Shown piece by piece: positions 17,493 through 25,293 of a stretch of DNA of 64,000 nucleotides. Position numbers and translations under genes: made by a program. The stretch is from JARRQJ01 sp963810615 (GTDB taxonomy: Bacteria > Pseudomonadota > Gammaproteobacteria > DRLM01), in contig CAWEOA010000008.1 in the NCBI GenBank assembly GCA_963810615.1, forward strand, positions 558,001-622,000, read 5' to 3'. A model generated the notes under the pieces. The model saw only the letters and a list, made by a program, of their open reading frames with translations, searched no databases and was not told the DNA's origin. Numbering within the stretch: the first letter of the stretch is position 1; every line of letters starts with the position of its first letter.

Positions 17493-18436
17493 ACGCCTAC
17501 CTCCAGGATGTAGTGGCTCAGCATGCCGAGGATGGCCAGCAGGAAGGCCAGTCCCAGATACTCCGGCACGCGGAAGATGCGCATCTTGGCCATCCAGGTT
17601 TCGAACAGGGCCAGCAGCGCAAACAGCAGCAGCAACTTGAGCAGCCAGGCGCCGGTGGCGATCAGCACAGATACCAGGCTGCTGTCCTGCGCCATTCCCC
17701 ACGGCAGAAACAGATTGAGCAACAGGGTGGCGAACAGCAGCAGTTTGATCTGATTGGCCCACTCGATGAGGGCCAGGTAGCGTCCGGAATATTCGAGGAT
17801 CATGGCTTCGTGGACCATGGTCAGCTCCAGATGCGTGGCTGGATTGTCTACCGGAATACGGCCGGTTTCGGCGATGGTTACCATCACCAGTGCGGCCAGG
17901 GCGAAGGCCAGTGACGGACGCAGACCCAGTCCGGAGTTCAATACCGCATCGATCATGGCGCTGAGGTTGGTGCTGTGCGCGGCGATGGACAACACGAAAA
18001 TGCTCATGAGCATGGCGGGCTCGCTCAGTGCGGCGAAGGTCATCTCGCGGCTGGCGCCCATGCCGCCGAAGGCAGTGCCCACGTCCATGGCGGCCAAGGC
18101 GGTGAAGAAGCGCGCCAGGGCCAGCAGGGCCACCAGGGCGATGACGTCGGCGGCGGCGGTCAGGGGCATTGCGACCAGGATCACCGGCACGATGGCCGCC
18201 GCCAGTGCGGTGGCGGCGAAGATCACGTAAGGGGCGAGCCGAAATATCCAGGAGGCCTGCTCGGCCAGCACCGGCTGTTTGGCGAAAAGCTTGGCCAGGT
18301 CGCGGTAGCCTTGCAGCAGTGACGGACCGCGGCGGTTTTGTAACCGCGCCTTCAATAGCTTTACCAGGGCGGTTGCCAGCGGGGCCAGTCCGACCATCAG
18401 CATTGCCTCGGCGAGATTCCACAGCCACAGGTTCAT
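17489..18436 (-). CDS. HyfC-like membrane subunit (NuoH family)
   Basis: A 315-residue homologue of NuoH/HycD/HyfC with about eight helices. Start at ATG 18436 (ATGA overlap with hyfB). The motif 'ARLQNRRGPSLLQGYRDLAKLF' is the conserved first cytoplasmic loop that contacts the large subunit; 'ETGRIPVDNPATHLELTMVHEAM' contains the acidic residues at the junction between the peripheral arm and the ion path. Conservation here suggests that redox chemistry in the peripheral arm still drives membrane ion movement, although [NiFe] is missing. Confidence 0.93.
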   Translation of the reverse strand: MNLWLWNLAEAMLMVGLAPLATALVKLLKARLQNRRGPSLLQGYRDLAKLFAKQPVLAEQASWIFRLAPYVIFAATALAAAIVPVILVAMPLTAAADVIALVALLALARFFTALAAMDVGTAFGGMGASREMTFAALSEPAMLMSIFVLSIAAHSTNLSAMIDAVLNSGLGLRPSLAFALAALVMVTIAETGRIPVDNPATHLELTMVHEAMILEYSGRYLALIEWANQIKLLLFATLLLNLFLPWGMAQDSSLVSVLIATGAWLLKLLLLFALLALFETWMAKMRIFRVPEYLGLAFLLAILGMLSHYILEVGV

Positions 18437-20451
18437 AGCAGCAACCCCAGTAGTAACAGCAGGGTCACGAAGGTGAAGGCGAGATAGCCGTGAATCGGGC
18501 GGTGATGCAGCCAGTCGACACGCCGGGTCAGCCATTCGATGAAGCGCTTGACGGGCAGGTACAGATGGCGCCACAGCAGGTCCTGGACATGTACCTGGTA
18601 GCGAAGCTTTTTCACCAGCAGGGTGTGGCCGTGATCCGAGCGCAGCAGCTTGTCCTGCGGCTGGTAGAGATTAGAGAAGATCCGGCGCAGCGGCTGGGAA
18701 AAACCGGCGGCGGTATATTGCATGCGCGGATTGAGATGGGGATGACCGCAGCTCCATGGCTCGGTCCGGCGCTTTTTACCGTAGCGGTAATGGATGACAA
18801 GGAAAGTGCACCCGGCCAGCAGCAAGGCCATGAGCACGATGAACGGTGAATAGGACGCTCGTTCCTGGGCGATGGGGGTCAGCCACAGCCAGGCATTGCC
18901 GGCCGCGGATGCGCCGAGCTCCGCATGGATGAGGGTCTTGGGTACGGCGTCGATCAGCGGCAGCATCCATACCGGAAAGATACCGAGCAGCAGGCACAAG
19001 GCGGCGGGTATCGCCATGCCGAGCTGCATCCATGCGTTGGCTTCGCGGGCCTCGGCCGCCGCCCGGCTGCGCGGCATTCCCTGGAAGACGATGCCGAAGA
19101 CCTTGACGAAACAGGCCGCCGCCAGCGCACCGGCCAGGGCCAGCATTGCGGCGGAGAACGGGATCAGGGCCGACAGCAGAGTACCTTGCAGCTGTGGTGC
19201 CATCAGTGCCGCCTGAAAGGTGAGCCATTCGGATACAAAACCGTTGAACGGCGGCAGCGCCGAGATAGAGATGCAGCCGATCAGGAATAAGGCGGCGGTG
19301 CGCGGCATGCGCCGAATCAGGCCGCCCAACTGTCCCATGTCGCAGCTATGGGCGCCGTGCAGCACTGCTCCCGCACCCATGAACAGCAGTCCCTTGAACA
19401 GGGCATGATTGAGCGTGTGGTAGAGCGCCGCGACCAGGCCCAGCGCCGCCAGGCTCGGGTAATTATAATGGGCGAAGATCATTCCCAGCCCCAGGCCGAT
19501 GGCGATGATGCCGATGTTTTCCACAGAGGAATAGGCCAGCACCCGCTTGAGGTCATTTTGTTGCAGGGCCAGCAATATCCCCCCCACCGCCGAAGCGGAA
19601 CCGATGACCAGTACCAGGCCGCCCCACCACCAGTGGGCCTGTTGCAGGCCGACCAGGTCCCAAATCACGCGCAGGAACCCGAAGATGGCCACCTTGATCA
19701 TGATGCCGCTCATCAGGGCGGACACGTTGGAGGGGGCCGCGGGGTGGGCCTCGGGCAGCCAGGCGTGTAAGGGAATCAAGCCCGCCTTCATGCCGAAACC
19801 GCTCAATGCCAACAGGAAGGCCAGCGATGCCCACAGCGGCGTCAACGATGCGGCACGCATGGCGTCGAATTCGAAGGAACCGCCCGCCGCATACAGGATC
19901 GCGAAACCGCCCAGGATCAGCAGGCCACCGAGATGGGCCATCAATAGATAGAGGAAGCCCGCCTTGCGATGGCTGTCCTGCTCGTGTTCGAAGGTCACGA
20001 GGAAATAGGAGGCGACGCTCATCAGCTCCCAGAAGATCATGAAAGTATAGGCGTCATCGGCGAGCGTCACACCTTGCATGCCGGTGACGAACAGCGGCAT
20101 GAAGATGTACAGCGGCGTCAGGCTGCGTTGGTTTTCCAGTTGCCGCAGATAGCCGACGGAATACAATGCCACCGCGCCCAGCAGCAAGCCGAGCACCAGC
20201 AGAAAAAAACCGCCGAGGGCGTCGAGACGAAAATGCATTGCCAGCCAGGGCAGGCCGATGGGCAGCCTCGTCTCGACTGTGGCGGAGAGCAGACCTGCTA
20301 TCCCCGCGGCCAGCGCCGTCAGTGCTGACAGCAAAAGTAAACCGGAGACGAGGCGGCGCTGGTACTTGGGGGCGGCACTCAAGAGGAAGCCGGCCAGGAA
20401 TGCCGCCAGCGCCGACAACAGTGCAGCCAGAGCCCAGGACATGCCGCTCAT
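18433..20451 (-). CDS. HyfB-like proton-translocating antiporter-type subunit (NuoL family)
   Basis: A 672-residue multi-helix protein, exactly the length usual for HyfB. Start at ATG 20451 chosen because it overlaps the regulator's stop (ATGA); another ATG lies at 20442. Proton_antipo_M motifs are clear: 'FMIFWELMSVASYFLVTFEH' (helix-5 Glu), 'KAGLIPLHAWLPEAHPAAPS', and 'AYSSVENIGIIAIGLG'. Helices continue to about residue 560, and a long tail includes 'RTEPWSCGHPHLNPRMQYTAAGFSQPLR', also seen in HyfB/HycC. It is the first structural gene of the complex. Confidence 0.94.
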   Translation of the reverse strand: MSGMSWALAALLSALAAFLAGFLLSAAPKYQRRLVSGLLLLSALTALAAGIAGLLSATVETRLPIGLPWLAMHFRLDALGGFFLLVLGLLLGAVALYSVGYLRQLENQRSLTPLYIFMPLFVTGMQGVTLADDAYTFMIFWELMSVASYFLVTFEHEQDSHRKAGFLYLLMAHLGGLLILGGFAILYAAGGSFEFDAMRAASLTPLWASLAFLLALSGFGMKAGLIPLHAWLPEAHPAAPSNVSALMSGIMIKVAIFGFLRVIWDLVGLQQAHWWWGGLVLVIGSASAVGGILLALQQNDLKRVLAYSSVENIGIIAIGLGLGMIFAHYNYPSLAALGLVAALYHTLNHALFKGLLFMGAGAVLHGAHSCDMGQLGGLIRRMPRTAALFLIGCISISALPPFNGFVSEWLTFQAALMAPQLQGTLLSALIPFSAAMLALAGALAAACFVKVFGIVFQGMPRSRAAAEAREANAWMQLGMAIPAALCLLLGIFPVWMLPLIDAVPKTLIHAELGASAAGNAWLWLTPIAQERASYSPFIVLMALLLAGCTFLVIHYRYGKKRRTEPWSCGHPHLNPRMQYTAAGFSQPLRRIFSNLYQPQDKLLRSDHGHTLLVKKLRYQVHVQDLLWRHLYLPVKRFIEWLTRRVDWLHHRPIHGYLAFTFVTLLLLLGLLL

Positions 20452-20987
20452 CGTTGCCGCACTATCAACAGTTCGCAAAGCTGTTTATGGGGATTACGCC
20501 AGTTGTGCGAACGGCGGGGATCGTAGTAGACGGACTGGGTCTCGGCGACTTCGAAATTGTCACCGTCGTAATGGAGTACGGCGCGCCCGCGCCTTACCCA
20601 CACGAATTCCGATTCGATCCCCACCAGGAAGGGTTGCTCCGCCAGCTGGCCGCCCGGACTGAGTCTGACCAGCAGCGGTTCGAAGCTGGATTCATGACGC
20701 TGCGCCGCCAGGGGGATCAGCTCTGCGCCGTCGCTCAGGGAGAAGGTCGGGCAGTCTTTCATATCGATGACTTCGATCTTGGTCCCTTCCTCGCCGTCGG
20801 CGAAAAATGCCGCCACCGGTACCCGCAGCCCGTGGGCGAGCTTTTCCAGCGTCGCTACCGACGGCGAGGTCTGGCTGGCCTCAATCTGCGACAGGGTCGC
20901 GGGGCTTACCCCCGCCGCTTCGGCCAGGGCGCGGATGGAAAAGCCGCGTGATTCGCGCAGGGAACGTATTCGGGTGGCGACGGGCAT
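20448..20987 (-). CDS. XRE-family regulator with C-terminal cupin domain
   Basis: A 179-residue regulator: an N-terminal helix-turn-helix ('SIRALAEAAGVSPATLSQIEASQTSPSV' region, residues 17-45) followed by a cupin barrel ending 'SVYYDPRRSHNWRNP', the typical XRE-cupin layout. Such proteins sense small metabolites, such as polyamines, amino acids or carboxylates, through the cupin. It overlaps hyfB by 4 bases and heads the operon, so it is the probable autoregulated controller of the Hyf-like complex. A promoter and operator would lie in the 318 bases upstream shared with amt; small dyads there (for example CACTC/GAGTG at 21033-21046) are candidates. Confidence 0.9.
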   Translation of the reverse strand: MPVATRIRSLRESRGFSIRALAEAAGVSPATLSQIEASQTSPSVATLEKLAHGLRVPVAAFFADGEEGTKIEVIDMKDCPTFSLSDGAELIPLAAQRHESSFEPLLVRLSPGGQLAEQPFLVGIESEFVWVRRGRAVLHYDGDNFEVAETQSVYYDPRRSHNWRNPHKQLCELLIVRQR

Positions 20988-21143
20988 TAAAGTCTGTTAC
21001 TAAATAAAGAACATAATGTATAAAAAAGTGAACACTCTGTCGAGTGCCCCCTGCTTGCCGGTCTGGCGCTAATAAGCGTAGCGCAACATCACTGCCGGCA
21101 TGCGCTCAACTGCTGCCGTTGCCATCAAGTCATCAGGTGGCAA

Positions 21144-21160
21144 TGAACCAAAATGGGGCC
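21144..21160 (+). promoter_or_regulatory. Upstream NtrC-like box
   Basis: TGAACCAAAATGGGGCC agrees with the enteric NtrC consensus TGCACY-N5-GGTGCA at most positions (AACC ... TGG.GC). It is about 100 bases before a second, better box and lies on the amt side of the region, a distance usual for enhancer binding. Confidence 0.5.
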
Positions 21161-21243
21161 ATAAAATCATTATTGCCCTAAATAAGGGCGCGTTAAATAC
21201 AGATCCCGCCGTTTTTAAGATTTATCCCATTGATTTTAATGAG

Positions 21244-21260
21244 CGCACTTTAATGGTGCG
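21244..21260 (+). promoter_or_regulatory. NtrC-like box overlapping the amt promoter
   Basis: CGCACTTTAATGGTGCG is nearly identical to the E. coli glnA NtrC site (GCACT-N4-TGGTGC core) and is a close dyad (GCAC/GTGC). It overlaps the -24 element of the sigma-54-like promoter, so binding here could either autoregulate or repress when NtrC-P is abundant. Confidence 0.55.
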
Positions 21261-21269
21261 ATTCTTGCT
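21254..21269 (+). promoter_or_regulatory. Sigma-54-like promoter of amt
   Basis: TGGTGCGATTCTTGCT fits the -24/-12 pattern TGGYRYR-N4-TTGCW, with the invariant GG and GC ten bases apart. It ends 36 bases before the amt ATG, a normal leader length. Sigma-54 and NtrC control is standard for ammonium transporters in nitrogen limitation. Confidence 0.65.
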
Positions 21270-21305
21270 AGGTAATGCGCCAAATTCGCTCACAGGGGAT
21301 GTTAG

Positions 21306-22502
21306 ATGGAGACGTTGAAATCGGGCAGCGATGTCTTATTCGTGCTGATGGGGGCGGTGATGGTCCTGGCCATGCATGCCGGCTTCGCCTTCCTGGAGGT
21401 GGGGACGGTGCGCAAGAAGAATCAGGTCAATGCCCTGGTCAAGATCATCGTCGATTTTGCCGTGTCGACCTTGGCCTACTTCTTCATCGGTTACGGTATT
21501 GCTTATGGGACCTCATTCTTCTCCAACGCCCATGTTCTGGTCGACAAGAACGGTTATGAACTGGTGAAGTTCTTCTTCCTGCTGACTTTTGCGGCTGCGA
21601 TTCCCGCGATCATCTCCGGCGGCATAGCCGAACGGGCCAGATTCAATCCCCAGTTGGCGGCGACGGCCATCCTGGTCGGTTTCATCTATCCGTTTTTTGA
21701 AGGCATCAGCTGGCATGGCAATTTCGGCGTGCAGGCGTGGCTGGAAGCTCACTTCGGCGCCGCCTTCCATGATTTCGCCGGGTCGGTAGTCGTGCATGCC
21801 ATGGGGGGCTGGTTGGGATTGATGGCGGTATTGATGCTGGGGCCGCGCCATGGCCGTTACGGGAAGGATGGCAGGATAACCGCCCATCCGCCGTCGAACA
21901 TCCCCTTTCTCGCGCTAGGGGCGTGGATCCTTACGGTAGGGTGGTTTGGCTTCAATGTTATGTCGGCCCAGGCCATCAATGCGGTCAACGGCCTGGTGGC
22001 CATCAACTCCTTGATGGCGATGGTGGGTGGAGTGTTGGCGGCCCTGGTCGCAGGACGTTTTGACCCCGGCTTTGTCCATAACGGTCCCCTGGCCGGCTTG
22101 GTGGCCGTCTGTGCCGGATCCGATCTCATGCACCCGGTGGGGGCCTTGATAACCGGTGTCGTGGCCGGCGCCTTGTTCGTGTGGACCTTCACCCTTACCC
22201 AGAACAAGTGGAAGATCGATGATGTATTGGGGGTGTGGCCCTTGCACGGCTTGTGCGGTGTGTGGGGCGGCATCGCCGCGGGGATTTTCGGCAGCACGGC
22301 GCTGGGTGGCATGGGCGGGGTGAGTCTCATGTCGCAGCTCGCCGGCACCTTGCTGGGCGTCACGATTGCGATCGTGGGCGGATTGCTGGTGTATGGCGGC
22401 TTAAAGGCAGTAGTCGGCCTGCGCCTCAGTCAGGAAGAAGAATATCAAGGCGCCGATTTGAGTATCCACAAGATCGGCGCGGAGCCGCCCTATAGAGAAT
22501 GA
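21306..22502 (+). CDS. amt: Ammonium transporter (Amt family)
   Basis: A 398-residue integral membrane protein with about 11 helices. Family motifs: 'FAFLEVGTVRKKNQ' near the start, 'PFFEGISWHGNFG', 'FHDFAGSVVVHAMGGWLGL' with the first of the two pore histidines, 'GWFGFNVMSAQ', and 'VWPLHGLCGVWGG' with the second. It conducts ammonium or ammonia across the inner membrane. The usual partner glnK is not adjacent, so any PII control must come from a gene elsewhere. Upstream sigma-54 and NtrC-like sites indicate induction under nitrogen limitation. Its last 13 bases overlap the end of the convergent GGDEF-EAL gene. Confidence 0.95.
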   Translation: METLKSGSDVLFVLMGAVMVLAMHAGFAFLEVGTVRKKNQVNALVKIIVDFAVSTLAYFFIGYGIAYGTSFFSNAHVLVDKNGYELVKFFFLLTFAAAIPAIISGGIAERARFNPQLAATAILVGFIYPFFEGISWHGNFGVQAWLEAHFGAAFHDFAGSVVVHAMGGWLGLMAVLMLGPRHGRYGKDGRITAHPPSNIPFLALGAWILTVGWFGFNVMSAQAINAVNGLVAINSLMAMVGGVLAALVAGRFDPGFVHNGPLAGLVAVCAGSDLMHPVGALITGVVAGALFVWTFTLTQNKWKIDDVLGVWPLHGLCGVWGGIAAGIFGSTALGGMGGVSLMSQLAGTLLGVTIAIVGGLLVYGGLKAVVGLRLSQEEEYQGADLSIHKIGAEPPYRE

Positions 22503-24985
22503 CGTCGCGGCTGATCGCTAATTTCCGCGGCGAGCAGCCCCGGGACAGCATCGGGGTTCAATGCCTGGCTGAAGTAATAGCCCTGCATGGTCTGGCAGCC
22601 CAGGCGCTGCAGCAGATCCATTTGCGCCTTGGTTTCCACGCCTTCGGCGACGATTTCCAATTGCAGCGTATTGGCCATGGCGATGATCGCGGCGATGGTG
22701 GTGGTATCATCGTCGTTGCTGCAGATGTTGCCGGTGAAACTGCGGTCAATCTTGATGGTGCGGATCGGAGTGTGATTCAGCTTGCTCAAGGAGCTGTAAC
22801 CGGTTCCAAAGTCATCGATGCATAAATGGACGCCCACATCTTCCAGTTTCTCCAGGGTCTGGAGGGTGCTCTTCACGTCGCCGGCGAAAATCCGTTCCGT
22901 TAACTCCAATTCCAGGCTGGAGGGTTGCAGGCGGGTTTCGCTGAGGATGCTTTTTAGACTGGACAGCAGATCACTATTCCTGAATTCCTTGTCGGATAAG
23001 TTGATAGCAAGGCGCGGTACCGTCAGGCCGGCCGTCACCCAGCCCTCGTAATCGGAGCAGGCCTTGCGCAGCATTTGTTTGCCGAGCGGCAAGATCAGGC
23101 TGGTTTCTTCCGCGACCGCCAGGAATTTTTCGGGCGGGATAAGCCCTTTTGTAGGATGTTGCCAGCGCACCAAGGCCTCCATGGCAACGACCGTTCCGCT
23201 GGGGACATGGAAACGCGGCTGGTAATAGATGAGGAATTCGTCGTTGTCCAGGGCGCGATGCAGATCCTTTTCCAGCGATAGGCGTGTCTGGGCGCGTAAA
23301 TTCATGTTGGGTGAATAGAGCTGGTAGGCATTCTTGCCTTGTTCTTTGACGCGATACATGGCGACATCGGCATTTTTGAGTAGGTTTTCCGCGTCTTCGC
23401 CGTCATTGGGGAAGATGCTGATGCCGATACTGACCCCGATGAAAAATTGATGGTTGCGGATTTCAAACGGCTTGGAAAAGATGTTGATGATTTTTTGCGC
23501 GACCTGGCAGGCGTCGTGTTGATTGGTCAAATCGTTAAGGATAACGACGAACTCGTCGCCGCCGTGACGGGCGACAGTGTCCTCGGCGCGTATGCAGGTG
23601 GTGAGGCGCTGCGCGGCGATCTTCAGCATGTGATCGCCCATGTTGTGTCCGTAGGTGTCGTTGATCAGCTTGAAGCCGTCCAGATCGCAAAACAGGATGG
23701 CGACCAGCTGGTTGTGCCGCGGTGCGCGCGTCAAGGCGCGATCGATTCTGTCCAACAAAAGACTGCGGTTGGGTAGATTGGTCAGTGCGTCATAGTTGGC
23801 CAGATAGAGCAAATGATCCTCGGTCTTTTTGCGCGCGGTAATATCTTGTAAGACCAACACCAGTCCGCCGCAATGCACATGATCTGAGAATAATGATGAT
23901 GAGATCGAGACCGGGATGAGACTGCCCTCTTTGTTGATGAAGGTCGTCTCCATTCCCTGGACATAGGGGGAGATGATCAGCGAGTCGAGCATGGATCTGA
24001 CGAACAGCGGATCGGCGATGAAATCATCGATGCTGCGGCCCAACAGCTCATCTTCGTGATATTTGAACAAGGCGCTTGCCGCAGAATTTATCCACTCTAT
24101 GTCTCTGCAGGCGTTGATGACGATCAGTGCGTCCGGGACCGAGCGCAGGATGTTGTTCATCTGTTCTTTGGACACCGTGGTAGTGGCGAGATTGTTGGCC
24201 ATTAAATTGAAGGCGCGCGCGAGTTGCCCGATTTCGTCGCGGCTCCATTCGGGGGCCCTGGCGTCGAAATGGCCGCGTCCCAATTCCGCGGCCGAGGTGA
24301 CGAGCTGCTTGAGGGGGGACGCCAGTGAGCGGGCGATGACCAATCCGAGAGTGATGGCGAATAAAAAGGTCATTATGCCTGCGAACAGCAGCATGCTTTC
24401 CGCATCGCCGATGGTTTGATTGACCTCAGTGTCGTCCTTGGCGAGTTGCTGATTCGTATAAAACAGCTGGGAATCCAGCGCCGCCTCGAAGGCGTGCTCG
24501 CCGTTTTCAAGGGTGTTGAGCGCTTCGGTAAGATCGATGGCGGTGTCGTTATTTTTCAAGAGCGTGACGATGTTGTCACTGCTGGTTTTGACGAACTGCG
24601 CCGCATCGCGGGTGGCCATCAGATACAATTTGTCATCCGCGGAAGATTGATCGATTAAGGCCGAATAGTCATTCAAGGCTTCTTCCAGAGGGCGTATCGC
24701 AGAGTCCTGCAGTTCTAGCAGTTCGCTTTGCCAGTCGGCGGTGGTTTGCGCCGGATCGTGGGTGATGCCGTATTTGAGCAATGCCAGGCGCGAGGTGCTG
24801 TAAACGATCCGCGTTCCGTAATAGCGCAGATTTTCCAACCTCAGCAGTTGCGGTAGGGTGCGCTGCGAGGCGTTGTAATAGGTGCTTTTTATGGTGATGA
24901 TGTTTTGCAGGCCTACGAACCCGACCACTACTACCGTGGCGGCGATGCATAAAAACGACAGCAGGAGCTTGTATTGGATTTTCAT
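22490..24985 (-). CDS. Membrane GGDEF-EAL protein with HAMP and PAS (c-di-GMP turnover)
   Basis: An 831-residue signalling enzyme. N-terminal helix 'LLLSFLCIAATVVVVGFVGL', a helical periplasmic sensor of about 170 residues, a second helix ('LLFAGIMTFLFAITLGLVIA'), HAMP, then a PAS domain with PAC (about 275-390). GGDEF follows with an intact active site 'RHGGDEF' near 472-476 and 'DLDGFKLINDTYGHN', then EAL with 'MEALVRWQHP' (about 601-604) and 'DDFGTGYSSL'. Both catalytic signatures look functional, so it could make or break c-di-GMP, or switch. It converges on amt. Output may feed the GEMM-I riboswitch near 10.9 kb, although that is only proximity in the genome. Confidence 0.94.
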   Translation of the reverse strand: MKIQYKLLLSFLCIAATVVVVGFVGLQNIITIKSTYYNASQRTLPQLLRLENLRYYGTRIVYSTSRLALLKYGITHDPAQTTADWQSELLELQDSAIRPLEEALNDYSALIDQSSADDKLYLMATRDAAQFVKTSSDNIVTLLKNNDTAIDLTEALNTLENGEHAFEAALDSQLFYTNQQLAKDDTEVNQTIGDAESMLLFAGIMTFLFAITLGLVIARSLASPLKQLVTSAAELGRGHFDARAPEWSRDEIGQLARAFNLMANNLATTTVSKEQMNNILRSVPDALIVINACRDIEWINSAASALFKYHEDELLGRSIDDFIADPLFVRSMLDSLIISPYVQGMETTFINKEGSLIPVSISSSLFSDHVHCGGLVLVLQDITARKKTEDHLLYLANYDALTNLPNRSLLLDRIDRALTRAPRHNQLVAILFCDLDGFKLINDTYGHNMGDHMLKIAAQRLTTCIRAEDTVARHGGDEFVVILNDLTNQHDACQVAQKIINIFSKPFEIRNHQFFIGVSIGISIFPNDGEDAENLLKNADVAMYRVKEQGKNAYQLYSPNMNLRAQTRLSLEKDLHRALDNDEFLIYYQPRFHVPSGTVVAMEALVRWQHPTKGLIPPEKFLAVAEETSLILPLGKQMLRKACSDYEGWVTAGLTVPRLAINLSDKEFRNSDLLSSLKSILSETRLQPSSLELELTERIFAGDVKSTLQTLEKLEDVGVHLCIDDFGTGYSSLSKLNHTPIRTIKIDRSFTGNICSNDDDTTTIAAIIAMANTLQLEIVAEGVETKAQMDLLQRLGCQTMQGYYFSQALNPDAVPGLLAAEISDQPRRHSL

Positions 24986-25293
24986 TATGGGCTAATGCCT
25001 TATTGGGGCACCGTCAATGCTGGGTGCTAACAAAACATCGGCCGATGGTGGCAGTAGTTTAGTTTTACGAGGCAAATTATTGGCTTGCTTAATATTGTGA
25101 TAATGTCCCTGTTTTTCTTGCAGTTGGCGGTGATGCCAGGGCGAGGGTGGGGATGCTGATTTCAGATTTGTATGCAAATCAGCATAATGGCTCGTGACCG
25201 GTGCGGTCCGTCGCTGTTGCGAGTGTGGCAACGCCAGTGAAAAAGTAGTAGCTTATGGGCCGCTTGTTTTCTTGATTATTAAGTTGATCATTA
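24986..25293. other. Intergenic region between the GGDEF-EAL gene and miaB
   Basis: 308 bases with divergent transcription on both sides. No gene is credible. A strong dyad (25153-25185, separate entry) is the main structure; the stretch after 25260 is AT-rich, consistent with a miaB leader. Confidence 0.55.
25153..25185. promoter_or_regulatory. 10-base-arm inverted repeat upstream of miaB
   Basis: ATGCTGATTT (25153-25162) and AAATCAGCAT (25176-25185) are exact reverse complements around 13 bases. Inside sits another small dyad, GATTTG-TATG-CAAATC. No T-run follows, so this is more like an operator or an RNA hairpin than a terminator. It lies about 110 bases before miaB and 170 bases before the GGDEF-EAL start. 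Confidence 0.45.

Larger units (their letters stand above)
20988..21305. other. Divergent intergenic region between XRE-cupin and amt
   Basis: This 318-base region has no gene; a 72-codon frame at 21100 overlaps the amt control elements and has no coding signs. It holds two NtrC-like boxes and a sigma-54-like element for amt (listed separately), an AT-rich block at 21000-21030 suited to the leftward promoter, and a CACTC/GAGTG dyad at 21033-21046. Confidence 0.6.

Noticed and set aside
21100..21318. 72-codon open frame before amt
   Set aside because: Overlaps the sigma-54 and NtrC-like elements and the amt start; no ribosome site.
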